Assembly (NCBI GenBank): GCA_028554795.2
Contig: CM068835.1
Coordinates: 59,243,719 to 59,307,718 of the forward strand
DNA: 64,000 bases
Origin: Sinohyriopsis cumingii
Taxonomy: Eukaryota; Mollusca; Bivalvia; Unionida; Unionidae
Reading direction: 5' to 3'
Shown piece by piece: positions 38,722 to 50,589 of this stretch (position 1 is its first letter; each line of letters opens with the position of its first letter). Made by a program: the position numbers and the translations under genes. The notes under the pieces were generated by a model. That model had not been told where the DNA came from. It did no database searches and worked only from the letters and a program-made list of their open reading frames with translations.

Positions 38722-38970
38722 ACATCATCACTTCATAACAGTACTGACAGCCCAGACCAACATCAAGCAAGAGGTGTTTGAAGAGGTATTAGAGGAAGGG
38801 AATCTACTAGAACGGGTACAGAAAGTGAGTCTAGTAGAAGTACAGGAAGAGAGTCAGGTAGGAGCAGCAGAAGAGTTACAAAGCAAAGGAGAGGAAGAGG
38901 AAATCAAGGACCATCACTTAGCAGGACAAAAGTGGCTACTACAGCTGAAGCCATGGATCATCAGTTGAAG
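38722..38970 (+). CDS. Exon 2: Arg/Gly/Ser-rich N-terminal region
   Basis: The acceptor TATCTCAG precedes ACATCATCACTT, and the donor GAAG|GTAAAC follows 38,970. The exon is 249 bp, 83 codons in phase 0. It reads a polar stretch, an in-frame TGA at 38,779 (one transition from CGA, Arg), then a basic low-complexity stretch such as RGRESTRTGTESESSRSTG and RRVTKQRRGRGNQG, ending AEAMDHQLK. Such disordered RG-rich leaders are what I expect before the ballast domain in invertebrate proteins of this type. An alternative frame is open for 87 codons but gives a composition-biased protein without similarity to the family, so I prefer this frame. Confidence 0.65.
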
Positions 38971-39077
38971 GTAAACATGTTTTTGTTACCCATTACAGTT
39001 GCTTTTGTATTAAGACTTGTAAATTTATGATTTTTTTTGGTCAGTTTTATTTAAATTGTTGAATTCATTTCTTGTAG

Positions 39078-39320
39078 GAACACATAGCCAAAATGACAAA
39101 GGAAGGAAAAGATAAACTTTAGGCTCGAATATGCCAAAAACACCCTAACATAGTCTTTGAAGTGATAAATGGCTCATCAATGGAGCAACAATGATACCAT
39201 CCAAGACCAAGAGGTGAATCACCAGATCGGTGCATATGTAGTAACTGCTGTGAAATGCCAACTGATGATGAAAAGCAGTGCTGCAAACAAATAATGCCAA
39301 ACTACTATTCAAGGCTTCCT
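39078..39320 (+). CDS. Exon 3: cysteine cluster of the ballast domain
   Basis: The acceptor TTTCTTGTAG and the donor CCT|GTAAGT bound 243 bp (81 codons, phase 0). The translation includes the hydrophobic/basic helix ARICQKHPNIVFEVI, then PDRCICSNCCEMPTDDEKQ followed by CC. The C-x-C-x2-C-C and later CC pattern matches the zinc-coordinating cysteines of the P2X7 intracellular domain. Two in-frame stops (TAG after KDKL, TGA after MEQQ) break the exon. Both are single-base changes from sense codons. Confidence 0.8.
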
Positions 39321-39596
39321 GTAAGTAGTTTTTTGGTAAATTGTCATTGTAGTTCTACTTTCCATAAGTCTCGTGACTGTAATCTGACTCTATCGCCCAT
39401 CCAGAGTTAATATTTTTGTTATTTATAATTTACTATTAGTGAATTAAGCAGCTGATTGAAACACTTGTTTATCATTATATGTTTGCTTCATTATGTAACA
39501 GAAGAATCATTCTTTTCCCACAGAACATTTAATGCTTTTATCTTTTTGGAATATTTTATACTGACAATTTTTTATAATTTCTGCAGGAATTCGACC

Positions 39597-39864
39597 TGGT
39601 TCTTTTAGACGAAGTCGTGCTCCTTGTTGCACAGAGATATAGGCAATTTTATTCTGGCAGCAGAAGAAGATAACGATTACAACTGGGGGTAAGAGGCATG
39701 CTGCTTATAGGCAGTTTATTTTATGGACTTACGGATACCTTGGTGCTGGCAACAGACATGGCATTCCAAGCTGCTGTGTATGGCATATAAGGGATAAATA
39801 CCCAGATTGTTTTGGCCAGTACTGTGGCTTTACTCAAGGAAGACTTGGGTGGTCTTTCCAGTGA
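39597..39864 (+). CDS. Exon 4: C-terminal half of the ballast domain
   Basis: The acceptor TTTCTGCAG precedes GAATTCGACCTGG. It begins [19 protein letters not shown], shifts frame to [12 protein letters not shown] near 39,645, and shifts again near 39,688 to [17 protein letters not shown], then [18 protein letters not shown] and [10 protein letters not shown], with a TGA at 39,862. The order and spacing match the conserved end of P2X7 (YRQF-W-GLG-x-GNRR-IPSC-W-IR). The frameshifts show decay, although a sequencing error cannot be excluded for each one alone. Confidence 0.85.
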
Positions 39865-41527
39865 TATGTTTGAATAATATAATCTAAATTGGGGTTTGCA
39901 CAAAGACAAGAAAATCCCAATCAAAGATTGGGATTTCATTGTCTTGGTACAAACACTGACTTAGATTATTTTTCTCACCCAATTTTTCCAATTAAAAGAA
40001 CCCTGCAAGTTTGTAATATAGTTAGCAGATTCAACACATATTAGGCAAGTACTATTATTGCCTCTCACTTTATAAAATAAGAATAATTAACTAAATATAA
40101 TATAGCTTTATATGCTGCTCTTAGAAAAAGGAAATAAAGAAAAGAGTTATAATTGTTACATGTTGGAAGTACTGCACAATAAGAATCGGGAACAATGTGC
40201 TATTGTGAATAAATACAGCACATTGATACAAATATAATGAGGGCAATTGGGTGACCTGTCAAAACTAATTACTCAAGTTCATGCATTAGAAAATAGACAA
40301 ATAAACACATTTGATATTATTGCTGTATTAGGCCTCACTAGATAGTTTTGTATTTTGACACCTCCCTAATTTTTAAGGTAGAAGGCATGAATCTAATCAT
40401 CACAAGCATATCATAAATTCACACAGAAGCTAAATCTGTAATGTGGTTGAGATTTACTTTGACTTAGGCTTGGAAATGGGTTGGCTTGTTGTTGACTGCC
40501 TGTCACAATTAGACAAGCATTGGAGATCAAATGCGTAACTTGGGCTGCAAATGAGCAGCCGATTTGGCTTACGTATTTACATGTGTCTACTACAAAGGTA
40601 AATATCTAAAAATCTAGATGGTTGAGGGGTGATGAAAAGTGTGCTAATTTGTTATAGTAATATTGAACTTGATTCATGCATCAGTATGGCACATACTGAT
40701 TCTTTTAGCTGCCTTGTCACAGGAAAATATTCAAAATAGGGGTTGGTGGCAGTGTTGGTTCAGTATAAAAGCCACCAGTTGCAATAGGAATTAACCTGAT
40801 TGCCTCAGTCAAAATCTCACATGTATGCTTTCTATAAAAATCATCAGTTTGTTTTTATTTGTATCTTCAGTGTAAAATTATTCTCATTTTTTCTGCAATA
40901 TGTCTTTGTCGGATGAAAATTCACCAGATAAACTGTCCAGTGAGACCTTATGACATTTAATTAAAGGATTTCCTTTAAAAGTAATAAGTAATTAATTAAT
41001 AGCTTATATACTCCTAACGTTTAACTTTCATCAATTTGGAAAACATTCTATGGTATGCAGCAGCATGATACCGTGAAGTACAATGCTTGGTGCACAGTTC
41101 TAAATAGGTATGTAATGACTTCGAGGAGATTTTGAATTGATGACTTACTTAGAAATTTATATTTTCTGTCCTGGAAAAGTGGCAAGTATAGCTATTACTA
41201 ATTTAGTGGTATGCTACATAGAAATCTTGTGAAATAGCGAGTGCACAAGTTTTCATTTGCAACCTCATATGGGGCAGATTCAGATGTTTGAAAAGTTTTG
41301 AAGAGAAACAAAAACAAGTTTGACATAACACATTTCTGGTTGTTGTTGGCTTTGCAGTAGTTCTTGAGAGAATTTGGTTTGTTTTAACCAGTGATATGTA
41401 TTGCCTGTGGGTCTGCAGTTCTGCCAAATAGATCAACCTCTTGTATATGTATCTGTCTCAAAATATTTTGCATGGTGTGTTAACAAAGTTGGAGAAACTA
41501 AGTTGATTTATGAGCAAAGTTCTTGGA

Positions 41528-41528
<1 letters not shown>
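39865..41528. other. Non-coding interior of the TTAA element
   Basis: AT-rich sequence after the ballast-domain gene. It contains the probable polyadenylation signal AATAAA at 40,133-40,138. Otherwise I see only short ORFs without codon structure or recognisable similarity. Confidence 0.6.

Positions 41529-41618
<90 letters not shown>
41529..41618. repeat. (TA)45 microsatellite, first tract
   Basis: An uninterrupted TA dinucleotide run of 90 bp, flanked by GGAG on the left and CTCC on the right, so the palindrome extends slightly past the run. It can extrude as a cruciform. Open frames reading YIYIYI across it are artefacts. Confidence 0.97.
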
Positions 41619-45102
<3,484 letters not shown>

Positions 45103-45254
45103 CTATAAAGGTTCTGTCACCAACAAAATTAAAGGTATTTTCACAGTATGAATACGCCAAATATCAGGTCCTTCTATTTCTGGTTGATCACTACCATCAT
45201 CCTCATCATTTGTGTCGTAGTCTTCTTTACCATCTTCCAAACAAATGTTACTGT
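45103..45254 (-). CDS. Probable last exon of the minus-strand gene, acidic C-terminus
   Basis: Read on the minus strand, a pyrimidine-rich acceptor (TTTTTATCTTCAAGACCAG) is followed by an open frame: SNICLEDGKEDYDTNDEDD, then GSDQPEIEGPDIWRIHTVK, ending PLILLVTEPL and a TAG at 45,105-45,103. The acidic then hydrophobic composition looks like real coding sequence rather than noise. The exact acceptor (after CAAG or after CCAG) is uncertain. Confidence 0.5.
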
Positions 45255-45544
45255 CTGGTCTTGAAGATAAAAATGAAATATTTATGACATTTCGTAAAAT
45301 GCTACAAGAAGAGAAGGTTATATCTTATGAAGTTTTAGTATACAAACCTAATATTTGTTGGATTTCAAATGAATATTCAGAGATTTAGATGAAAAACATT
45401 TTCAATGATATTATTGGGCAGTATGATAGTAGCTTCATTATCTTTTCGCTATCTGTTACACAGTTACATACATGATAACATTTTAATCACATAAAAATTC
45501 TTTATTGAAAAGATACTAAAATTTTCATTGTCTGAATGAAAGAT

Positions 45545-45615
45545 TTAAACTTAGCTTATAATCTTCATCTGACATATGGTCATCTGCTTCAAAGTTACTC
45601 TCAGAAACTTCCATT
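45545..45615 (-). CDS. Possible short acidic exon
   Basis: The minus strand reads EVSESNFEADDHMSDEDYK in an open frame, with an upstream T-rich tract. Its acidic Asp/Glu composition fits the following exon, and an acceptor after GAGAG would fit the phase of the previous exon. The donor (CTAA|GTTTAA) is poor. This is weak support. Confidence 0.25.
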
Positions 45616-46457
45616 GTAAGACCAGAAAAAAAACATAATAATATTCATTCCCCTCTCTCATACCAAGCTTTCAAATTTTGGTAGGTTGGTAGAAAATTTT
45701 TAGAAATTTTTGTGTGTGGGAAAGCGAATCAGGTATGGGAAAGTTGATACTTTCAAAAGAAAAAGTATGATTAAAAAAATAAGAAAAATATAATTTTGAG
45801 TCAGTGGCTGTTTAGATCAGTTGGACAGGTAAGTGAGAAAAAAAATTCTTCAGAGGCATCTATTTAGTATGTACGCAAAAATATGGCAAAGCTTGGCCCC
45901 TTTCCCCCCATCCCTGTACACATGCATACCTTTTTACACACACCCCACCTGCGTATGTACGCTTGCCGCACTACCACCACCCAAATTCTATAGAACGGCC
46001 TATATTTAATCCATGCAGAAATGATCGGGGATTAATAATTTTAATGTGTTTAATAAAACAGATAGTCCACTGACGTTGAATGTCTGACTGCATCAAAGAA
46101 ATAAGCTGTGTAACTTTAACAAGTTTGTCTAGTGTCCGCTATAATTAAAAACACCGACTGAACCCGGTCAAACACGTTCTATATTAGACAAATTGTTATC
46201 GAGGTCCCCCCCCCCCCGTTTCCTATGCATATGTACATATCAGTAGACACCCCACCCACCCCCATGTGTATGTACTAAATGGATGGCCCCTATCTATGGT
46301 CTTAGTGTGGTTTGTGTTTATAATACAATGTATTCATTTCCTTCCTATGACAGCCATCTTCGTGATATGCATGTATCACAATGGTTGTTTTTTAGTTTAC
46401 TACACAAATACTCTCCTTTTATGTATGTATCACAATTATTGTTGTTAGTATACTTAC
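45616..46457. other. Intron of the minus-strand gene with C-rich tracts
   Basis: AT-rich sequence with two pyrimidine-rich patches near 45,895-45,985 and 46,205-46,270. The latter includes a run of about 13 C. Both patches contain ATGTAC-like words and could be related low-complexity repeats. No exon is recognised. Confidence 0.5.
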
Positions 46458-46544
46458 TTAAATGGGTTGATAAAACTTGTAGACTTTCCCATCATAACAC
46501 TTTCCTTCTCCTGAAATTCTTCAACTCCAGACAAGGCTGAATCC
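46458..46544 (-). CDS. Exon 3 of the minus-strand gene
   Basis: The minus strand has the acceptor TTTTGTTTTTAG, then an 87 bp open exon (DSALSGVEEFQEKESVMMG, then KSTSFINPFK), then the strong donor GTAAGTA. The first base completes an Ala codon left open by exon 2, whose last codon is GC|. The agreement of two good splice sites and phase makes this exon credible. Confidence 0.6.
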
Positions 46545-46565
46545 CTAAAAACAAAATTTTTAAAT

Positions 46566-48905
46566 TAATAATAATAATAATAATGAGGACTTTGTATAGC
46601 GCCGAATCTTTAGAAGCTCTAAGCGCTTTACAACATTACACAACACATGTAAGATATATAAAAAACATATCATGATATGATTACAAAAACAAACACCATG
46701 AAATTAGAAAACAAAAAACATGCTAAGAATATTTAAGGTAGGAAACATTTTTAGGTGTTAAGTTTGCTCTTGCTGTCAAAATAAGTGAGTTTTGAGAGCA
46801 CTCTTGAATGGGATCACTATTTCTTTGTGTCTAAGTTCAGTGGGCAATTCATTCCACTTTGCTGAGCCCTGGTATGCAAAAGAACGCTGTCCGTATGACT
46901 ATGTTTTCATAGTGGGATTAATGAGTATACGATTATCAGAAGAGGAGCGCAAGTATCTTGCTGATGTGTACACATGGGTGAGGTTGGATAGGTATATTGG
47001 ACTAGAGTCCGATAGTGAAATGTAGCACAGAGAAAAAAATTTGTGTTTGATTCTGGATCAAATGGATAGCCAGTATAGGGTACAGAGCAGCGGGGAGGCG
47101 TGATATGATCATGGTCCTCTAAGTATGATCCGAGCAGCTGTGGTTTGAAGGTTCTGGAGTAGATATTGAGATGAACCAGACAGAATTGAGTTACAATAGT
47201 CCAGCCTTGAAAGTACTAATGGACACACGAGTGTTTTAGTGGCATCAACTGAAAGATATTTGCGGATTGAGCTGATGCGTCTCAGCTCAAGATATGCATC
47301 CTTGAATATGTTCATGACATGTTGGTGCAATGTGAGAGTACTGTCCAGAGTAACACCTAGGTTTCGTACTGATTGTGTGAACTTAATGTTGGTGTTGCTG
47401 ATATTTATTGTTTGAGTTAAAGGATGTGAATGAGAAAGTCTTTGTGTTGTGATCAGAATGGCCTCAATTTTATCATCATTCATCTGCAGTTTGTTACATG
47501 TCATCCATGATTTCACATCAGAAATGCACCTCTCTACACCTTGGACGGTAGAATCAATTTAAGTTGGGTGGCTAGATTTGTACATTTGGGTGTCATCGTC
47601 GTACAATTGGTGAGACACTGGATGATGATCTATGACACTTGGGTGCGACTGAGTCTACAGAATGAAGAGAACATTTCCAAGAACAGACCCCTGTGGAACA
47701 CCACAAAATAGATCAACTGGGCTGGAGTGTATTCCATTTGCAGATACGATTTGTGTCCTGTTGACCAAGTAGGACTTGAACCACAATAAGGCTGTATCAT
47801 GAATGCCAAATACATGCTGGAGATGGTGAAGTAATATATCATGGTCTGTTGTGTCAAATGCTGCAGACAAATCAAGGAGGGTGAGGACTGTAATCTTTCC
47901 GCTGTCCAACGCAGAGAGAATGTCATTAACTACTTATAGAAGAGTAGTTTCAGTACTATGGCATGGGTGATATGCAGATTGTATGTTGCTAAAAAGACTG
48001 TTTGAATTAAGATGAGACAAGCTGGGATAAAACAACCTTTTCTAAGATTTTTGAAATGAATGGGATATTAGAAACTGGCCGGCAGTTCTTTAAATCGCTA
48101 TGGTCTAGTGTTGGTTTCTTCAGCAGAGGCTTTACAATGGCAGTTTTGAAAAATTATGGGAATTCCCAGGATGAGAGAGAGGTATTAATAACATCAGTTA
48201 GTGAAGGCAATACTGGATCTAAGCACTCAAGTAGCAGTGATGTTGGAATTGGATAAGTTCACATGACTTTGGTGCACACTTCATCAGGATTGTTTGTACG
48301 AGATCCTTAGAGACAGGTTCAAATGCTGATAATGATTGTTTCTCAAATTCTGTATCCCAACTGTATGGTGACGACGAGTCAATTGAAATTGTGGTGTCAA
48401 GCTTATTTCTAATGGTTTGTACTTTGTCACGGAAGAAATTCGCAAACACGTCCGGAAGGTCGACTGGAGAGAAGGTAGTTGGAAGTGGTGTAGATTTGTT
48501 CCTTGACATTAGCTTGTTAGTAATCTCGAAGAGCTCTTTGCAGCTGGAACTTTCCATGATCTTAGAAGTGTAGTGGGCTGATTTCGCTGCATGGACTATA
48601 TTTATGACATTCTTCTTAGCGACTTCATAGATTTGCTTATGAATAGTGAGTCTTGTGGAAAGCCAAAGCCTCTCAGCTTTACGGTGGTCTCTTTTAGCAG
48701 TGCGAAGCTGGTCCCTAACACTGCTATACCATGAGAACACTTTTGAATTGATACTCTGCACTTGGTAGCTGGGGCATGTTTGTCGAGCAATGAACGCAGG
48801 CAGTTATCAAGTTGTTCTGCTGTAGGAGGTAAGCAAGCTGTTAGGTTTGCTTGGATGTCATGCATTAGTTTGGTTCTATTTATCATACGGAGGTTTGTCT
48901 TAGTA
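46566..48905 (-). mobile_element. 5'-truncated non-LTR retrotransposon (CR1/L2/Jockey-like LINE)
   Basis: The 3' end on the minus strand is GCGCTATACAAAGTCCTC followed by (ATT)n at 46,566-46,584, a tail type common in CR1/L2-like LINEs. Upstream are the remains of ORF2: the linker after the endonuclease (48,886-48,219, LLDKHAPATKCRV and AKRDHRKAERLW), reverse transcriptase (47,926-47,630, LLDLSAAFDTTDHDILLHHL and GVPQGSVLG), and the C-terminal part (47,516-47,109, RNLGVTLDSTLT and LSRLDYCNSILSG). Stops and frameshifts separate these pieces. The catalytic YADD motif reads YDDD. The endonuclease is absent, so the copy is 5' truncated and dead. It sits in the intron between exons 2 and 3 of the minus-strand gene, about 20 bp from the acceptor. 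Confidence 0.9.
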
Positions 48906-48985
48906 GCAGTTCATTCGACATGAACAAATTATTATCATTTATCATGGTTATTATGATGGGAATGAATGAGATATAATGCTTCAAC

Positions 48986-48986
48986 A

Positions 48987-49034
<48 letters not shown>
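48986..49034. repeat. (AAT)n microsatellite upstream of the LINE
   Basis: About 16 tandem AAT triplets about 80 bp beyond the apparent 5' end of the LINE. It could be a poly-AAT tail of another, unrecognised minus-strand insertion, or simple expansion. Confidence 0.9.
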
Positions 49035-49481
49035 CATATTTGATTTACAGAGGGTGACTCATTTAGTTAAGGACTATTCTCCCTTGAGGTCCTATAACTA
49101 AAATACCCACTGCATGATGAGGAGCATTTGGTTATAAAGTAAATATCATTTGCAAAAAATGACACAAGGAACTTTTCTATCTTCTGCTTTAGTTACTTAT
49201 GCACTCTCTTTTCCACAAATGATTCATGTTCTTTGTTATTTATGTTTACAAATGCCAGCAAATAATTTACAACAATAATATTATTCTAAGTCATAGTCTA
49301 AATATAAAATAATGTACCATATTTTTTTTAAATGTATAATCTTTACCCACTGCAAACTATTTCACAAATATAGATTGATAAATTTCCATGCAGTAAATAA
49401 ATTACTTAGATATGCATTTTCCAAAACATTTTTAAACAAGTAAATATACATAAAACTTAAATAAAATGTAGTAATACTTAC
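49035..49481. other. Intron sequence, nothing recognised
   Basis: AT-rich intron between exon 2 of the minus-strand gene and the LINE. No conserved element is seen. Confidence 0.5.
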
Positions 49482-49627
49482 GCAGGTACCATATCTAATT
49501 TTGATGTGGTTATATCAGACACAGCAGGAATCGGTATCCGATGAACTATTGGCCCAGGTGTAGAAAGTGTGACCATGTCTTCTGTGACATTCCTCTGTTT
49601 CTGATGAATCTTACCGTTTTCCTTGCA
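49482..49627 (-). CDS. Exon 2 of the minus-strand gene
   Basis: The minus strand has the acceptor ATGGCAG (preceded by TTTATTTTTCC) and then the open frame CKENGKIHQKQRNVTEDM, VTLSTPGPIVHRIPIPAV, SDITTSKLDMVP, ending in GC|GTAAGT. The strong donor and the in-phase join to the exon at 46,544 support it. An alternative acceptor at 49,601 would shorten it by 27 bp. The N-terminal phase does not match the end of exon 1. Confidence 0.55.
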
Positions 49628-50111
49628 CTGCCATTCAATTCATAACTAATGTACCCAGGAAAAATAAATGTTTCATTACACACAATAATGCTATATACTT
49701 TAAACAAATTTTCATGCATCAAATGTTCTCAACTGTATTGCATTACTTTCCTTTACAATCATTACCATTTGCATTGTATATTTTTTTTTAAAAAAACAAA
49801 AAAAAACACAACTAGTGATTGCTTGCCTCTAAATAACGTTTTATGGTTGCTGCGAAAATGAAGCTGATCCTTAATTCCTCTTTGGTAACCTCAAAAACAG
49901 CAGCAGTACATGTTATGGTTTACACGTGTGTCAAGTGATATGAGCTGTACAGGCTATATTGATGCAGGGCTGAAACATTTTATTGCAAGATAAATAGAAT
50001 AATGTCAGTTTATATAAAACATGTTAATTTAAAAGCTATGATAAAGAATTAACTATAAGAAATAAATGGCTGTATTACAAATTGGCTGTTCATTGCAAAA
50101 GTGTGACTCAC
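49628..50111. other. Intron 1 of the minus-strand gene, nothing firm
   Basis: AT-rich, with A and T runs near 49,780-49,810. A phase-correcting small exon could lie here, but I cannot define one. Confidence 0.4.
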
Positions 50112-50340
50112 CTATTCAGCAAGAATTTGGCGACCTCTCGATTATTTTTCAGGCTTAAAGTCGACTTCATTTCATTCCATCGCTCATGCTGGTCACCAAT
50201 ACATATGCGCGTGTTGTCATAATTTTCCCAGCGACCTTTTTTCTATTCTTTTCCCTTTCAGAATCCGTAAGATTTCGCTTTCTACCGACTTCCGATCTAG
50301 TTGCTTCCTCCATTATTTTTGTAAACACGCGTTTGCGCAT
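50112..50340 (-). CDS. Exon 1 of the minus-strand gene: basic region and RW motif
   Basis: Candidate starts on the minus strand are ATG at 50,403, 50,340 and 50,313; I favour 50,313 or 50,340 because family-like sequence begins there. The frame reads EEATRSEVGRKRNLTDSERE, then meets a run of six A (about 50,235-50,240) where a seventh would keep the frame open into NYDNTRICIGDQHERWNEMK and REVAKFLLNR. Without it the frame ends at a TGA near the motif. The exon ends at the good donor AATAG|GTGAGT (intron from 50,111). The motif suggests a DNA- or protein-binding helix, but no function is established. Confidence 0.55.
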
Positions 50341-50569
50341 GGCTGCAATTTTTAATCTTCGGGAGAGGTCAACTAAGAGGTTACAAGAATATAGGCGTGG
50401 CAAACAGCAAGTTTTTGTCTGCCAGACAATAATGAAAAATCGCGTTTTTTATCACAAAATTTCCGATACTAGCCTCATTTCGGCCTCGGTAAGAACACGA
50501 ATCATAATTATTAATCTAAATAAGTAATTATGAACTGAAAAAAGAACTATATAATTTTTTTCGTTTTTA
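50341..50569. promoter_or_regulatory. Right terminal region and likely promoter of the minus-strand gene
   Basis: This is the space between the minus-strand gene start and the right inverted repeat. It holds several CpG dinucleotides in otherwise CpG-poor DNA, like the left end near 37,900. Both genes thus start near the element ends and transcribe inward. No defined factor site is recognised. Confidence 0.3.
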
Positions 50570-50585
50570 CTTAGGTTGTGTGCCT
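50570..50585 (-). repeat. Right terminal inverted repeat of the 12.9 kb element
   Basis: CTTAGGTTGTGTGCCT is the inverted counterpart of the left end, with mismatches at two adjacent positions. Similarity stops inside this point. Confidence 0.88.
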
Positions 50586-50589
50586 TTAA
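50586..50589. repeat. Right TTAA target-site duplication
   Basis: TTAA here repeats 37,712-37,715 and continues as GAATTCCTTTCTCATC, the expected next sequence of the interrupted monomer. Confidence 0.9.

Larger units (their letters stand above)
37967..39864 (+). pseudogene. Decayed gene for a stand-alone P2X7 C-terminal (ballast) domain protein
   Basis: Four phase-0 exons can be assembled: 37,967-37,978, 38,722-38,970, 39,078-39,320 and 39,597-39,864, about 255 codons in total. The order is an Arg/Gly/Ser-rich disordered N-terminus, then a Cys cluster (RCICSNCCEMPTDDEKQCC), then the segment [18 protein letters not shown] with [20 protein letters not shown]. This is the zinc-binding intracellular ballast region otherwise known at the C-terminus of vertebrate P2X7 receptors. 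No transmembrane or ATP-binding part of P2X is present. The copy carries three in-frame stops (38,779 TGA; 39,120 TAG; 39,192 TGA) and at least two frameshifts near 39,640-39,690, so it is unlikely to make a full protein. A polyadenylation signal AATAAA lies at 40,133. It is one of two genes carried by the TTAA element. Confidence 0.82.
45103..50340 (-). pseudogene. Putative multi-exon gene with basic N-terminus and RW motif, probably decaying
   Basis: Exons I can support on the minus strand are 50,340-50,112, about 49,627-49,482, 46,544-46,458, a doubtful one near 45,600-45,550, and 45,254-45,103. The protein starts basic (MEEATRSEVGRKRNLTDSER), then has ICIGDQHERWNEMKSTLSLK and EVAKFLLNR, a spacer, and an acidic C-terminus. 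The IG-x5-RW-x2-MK and (E/D)VA-x-FLL spacing resembles the N-terminal segment of many uncharacterised invertebrate and fish proteins I recall, but I cannot name the family. Exon 2 to exon 3 splices in phase. Exon 1 contains a one-base frameshift in an A run, and its end phase does not fit exon 2, so an exon is missing or the copy is broken. It converges on the ballast-domain gene within the TTAA element. Confidence 0.5.

Noticed and set aside
38705..38968. An 87-codon ORF with a Glu-rich sequence
   Set aside because: The overlapping frame gives the Arg/Gly/Ser-rich leader and keeps phase with the downstream ballast exons. This ORF is the shadow.
39721..39939. A 72-codon minus-strand ORF
   Set aside because: It is antisense to the conserved end of the ballast domain.
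46792..47025. Plus-strand ORFs at 46,792 and 48,056
   Set aside because: They are antisense to the LINE, whose minus-strand protein motifs are clear.
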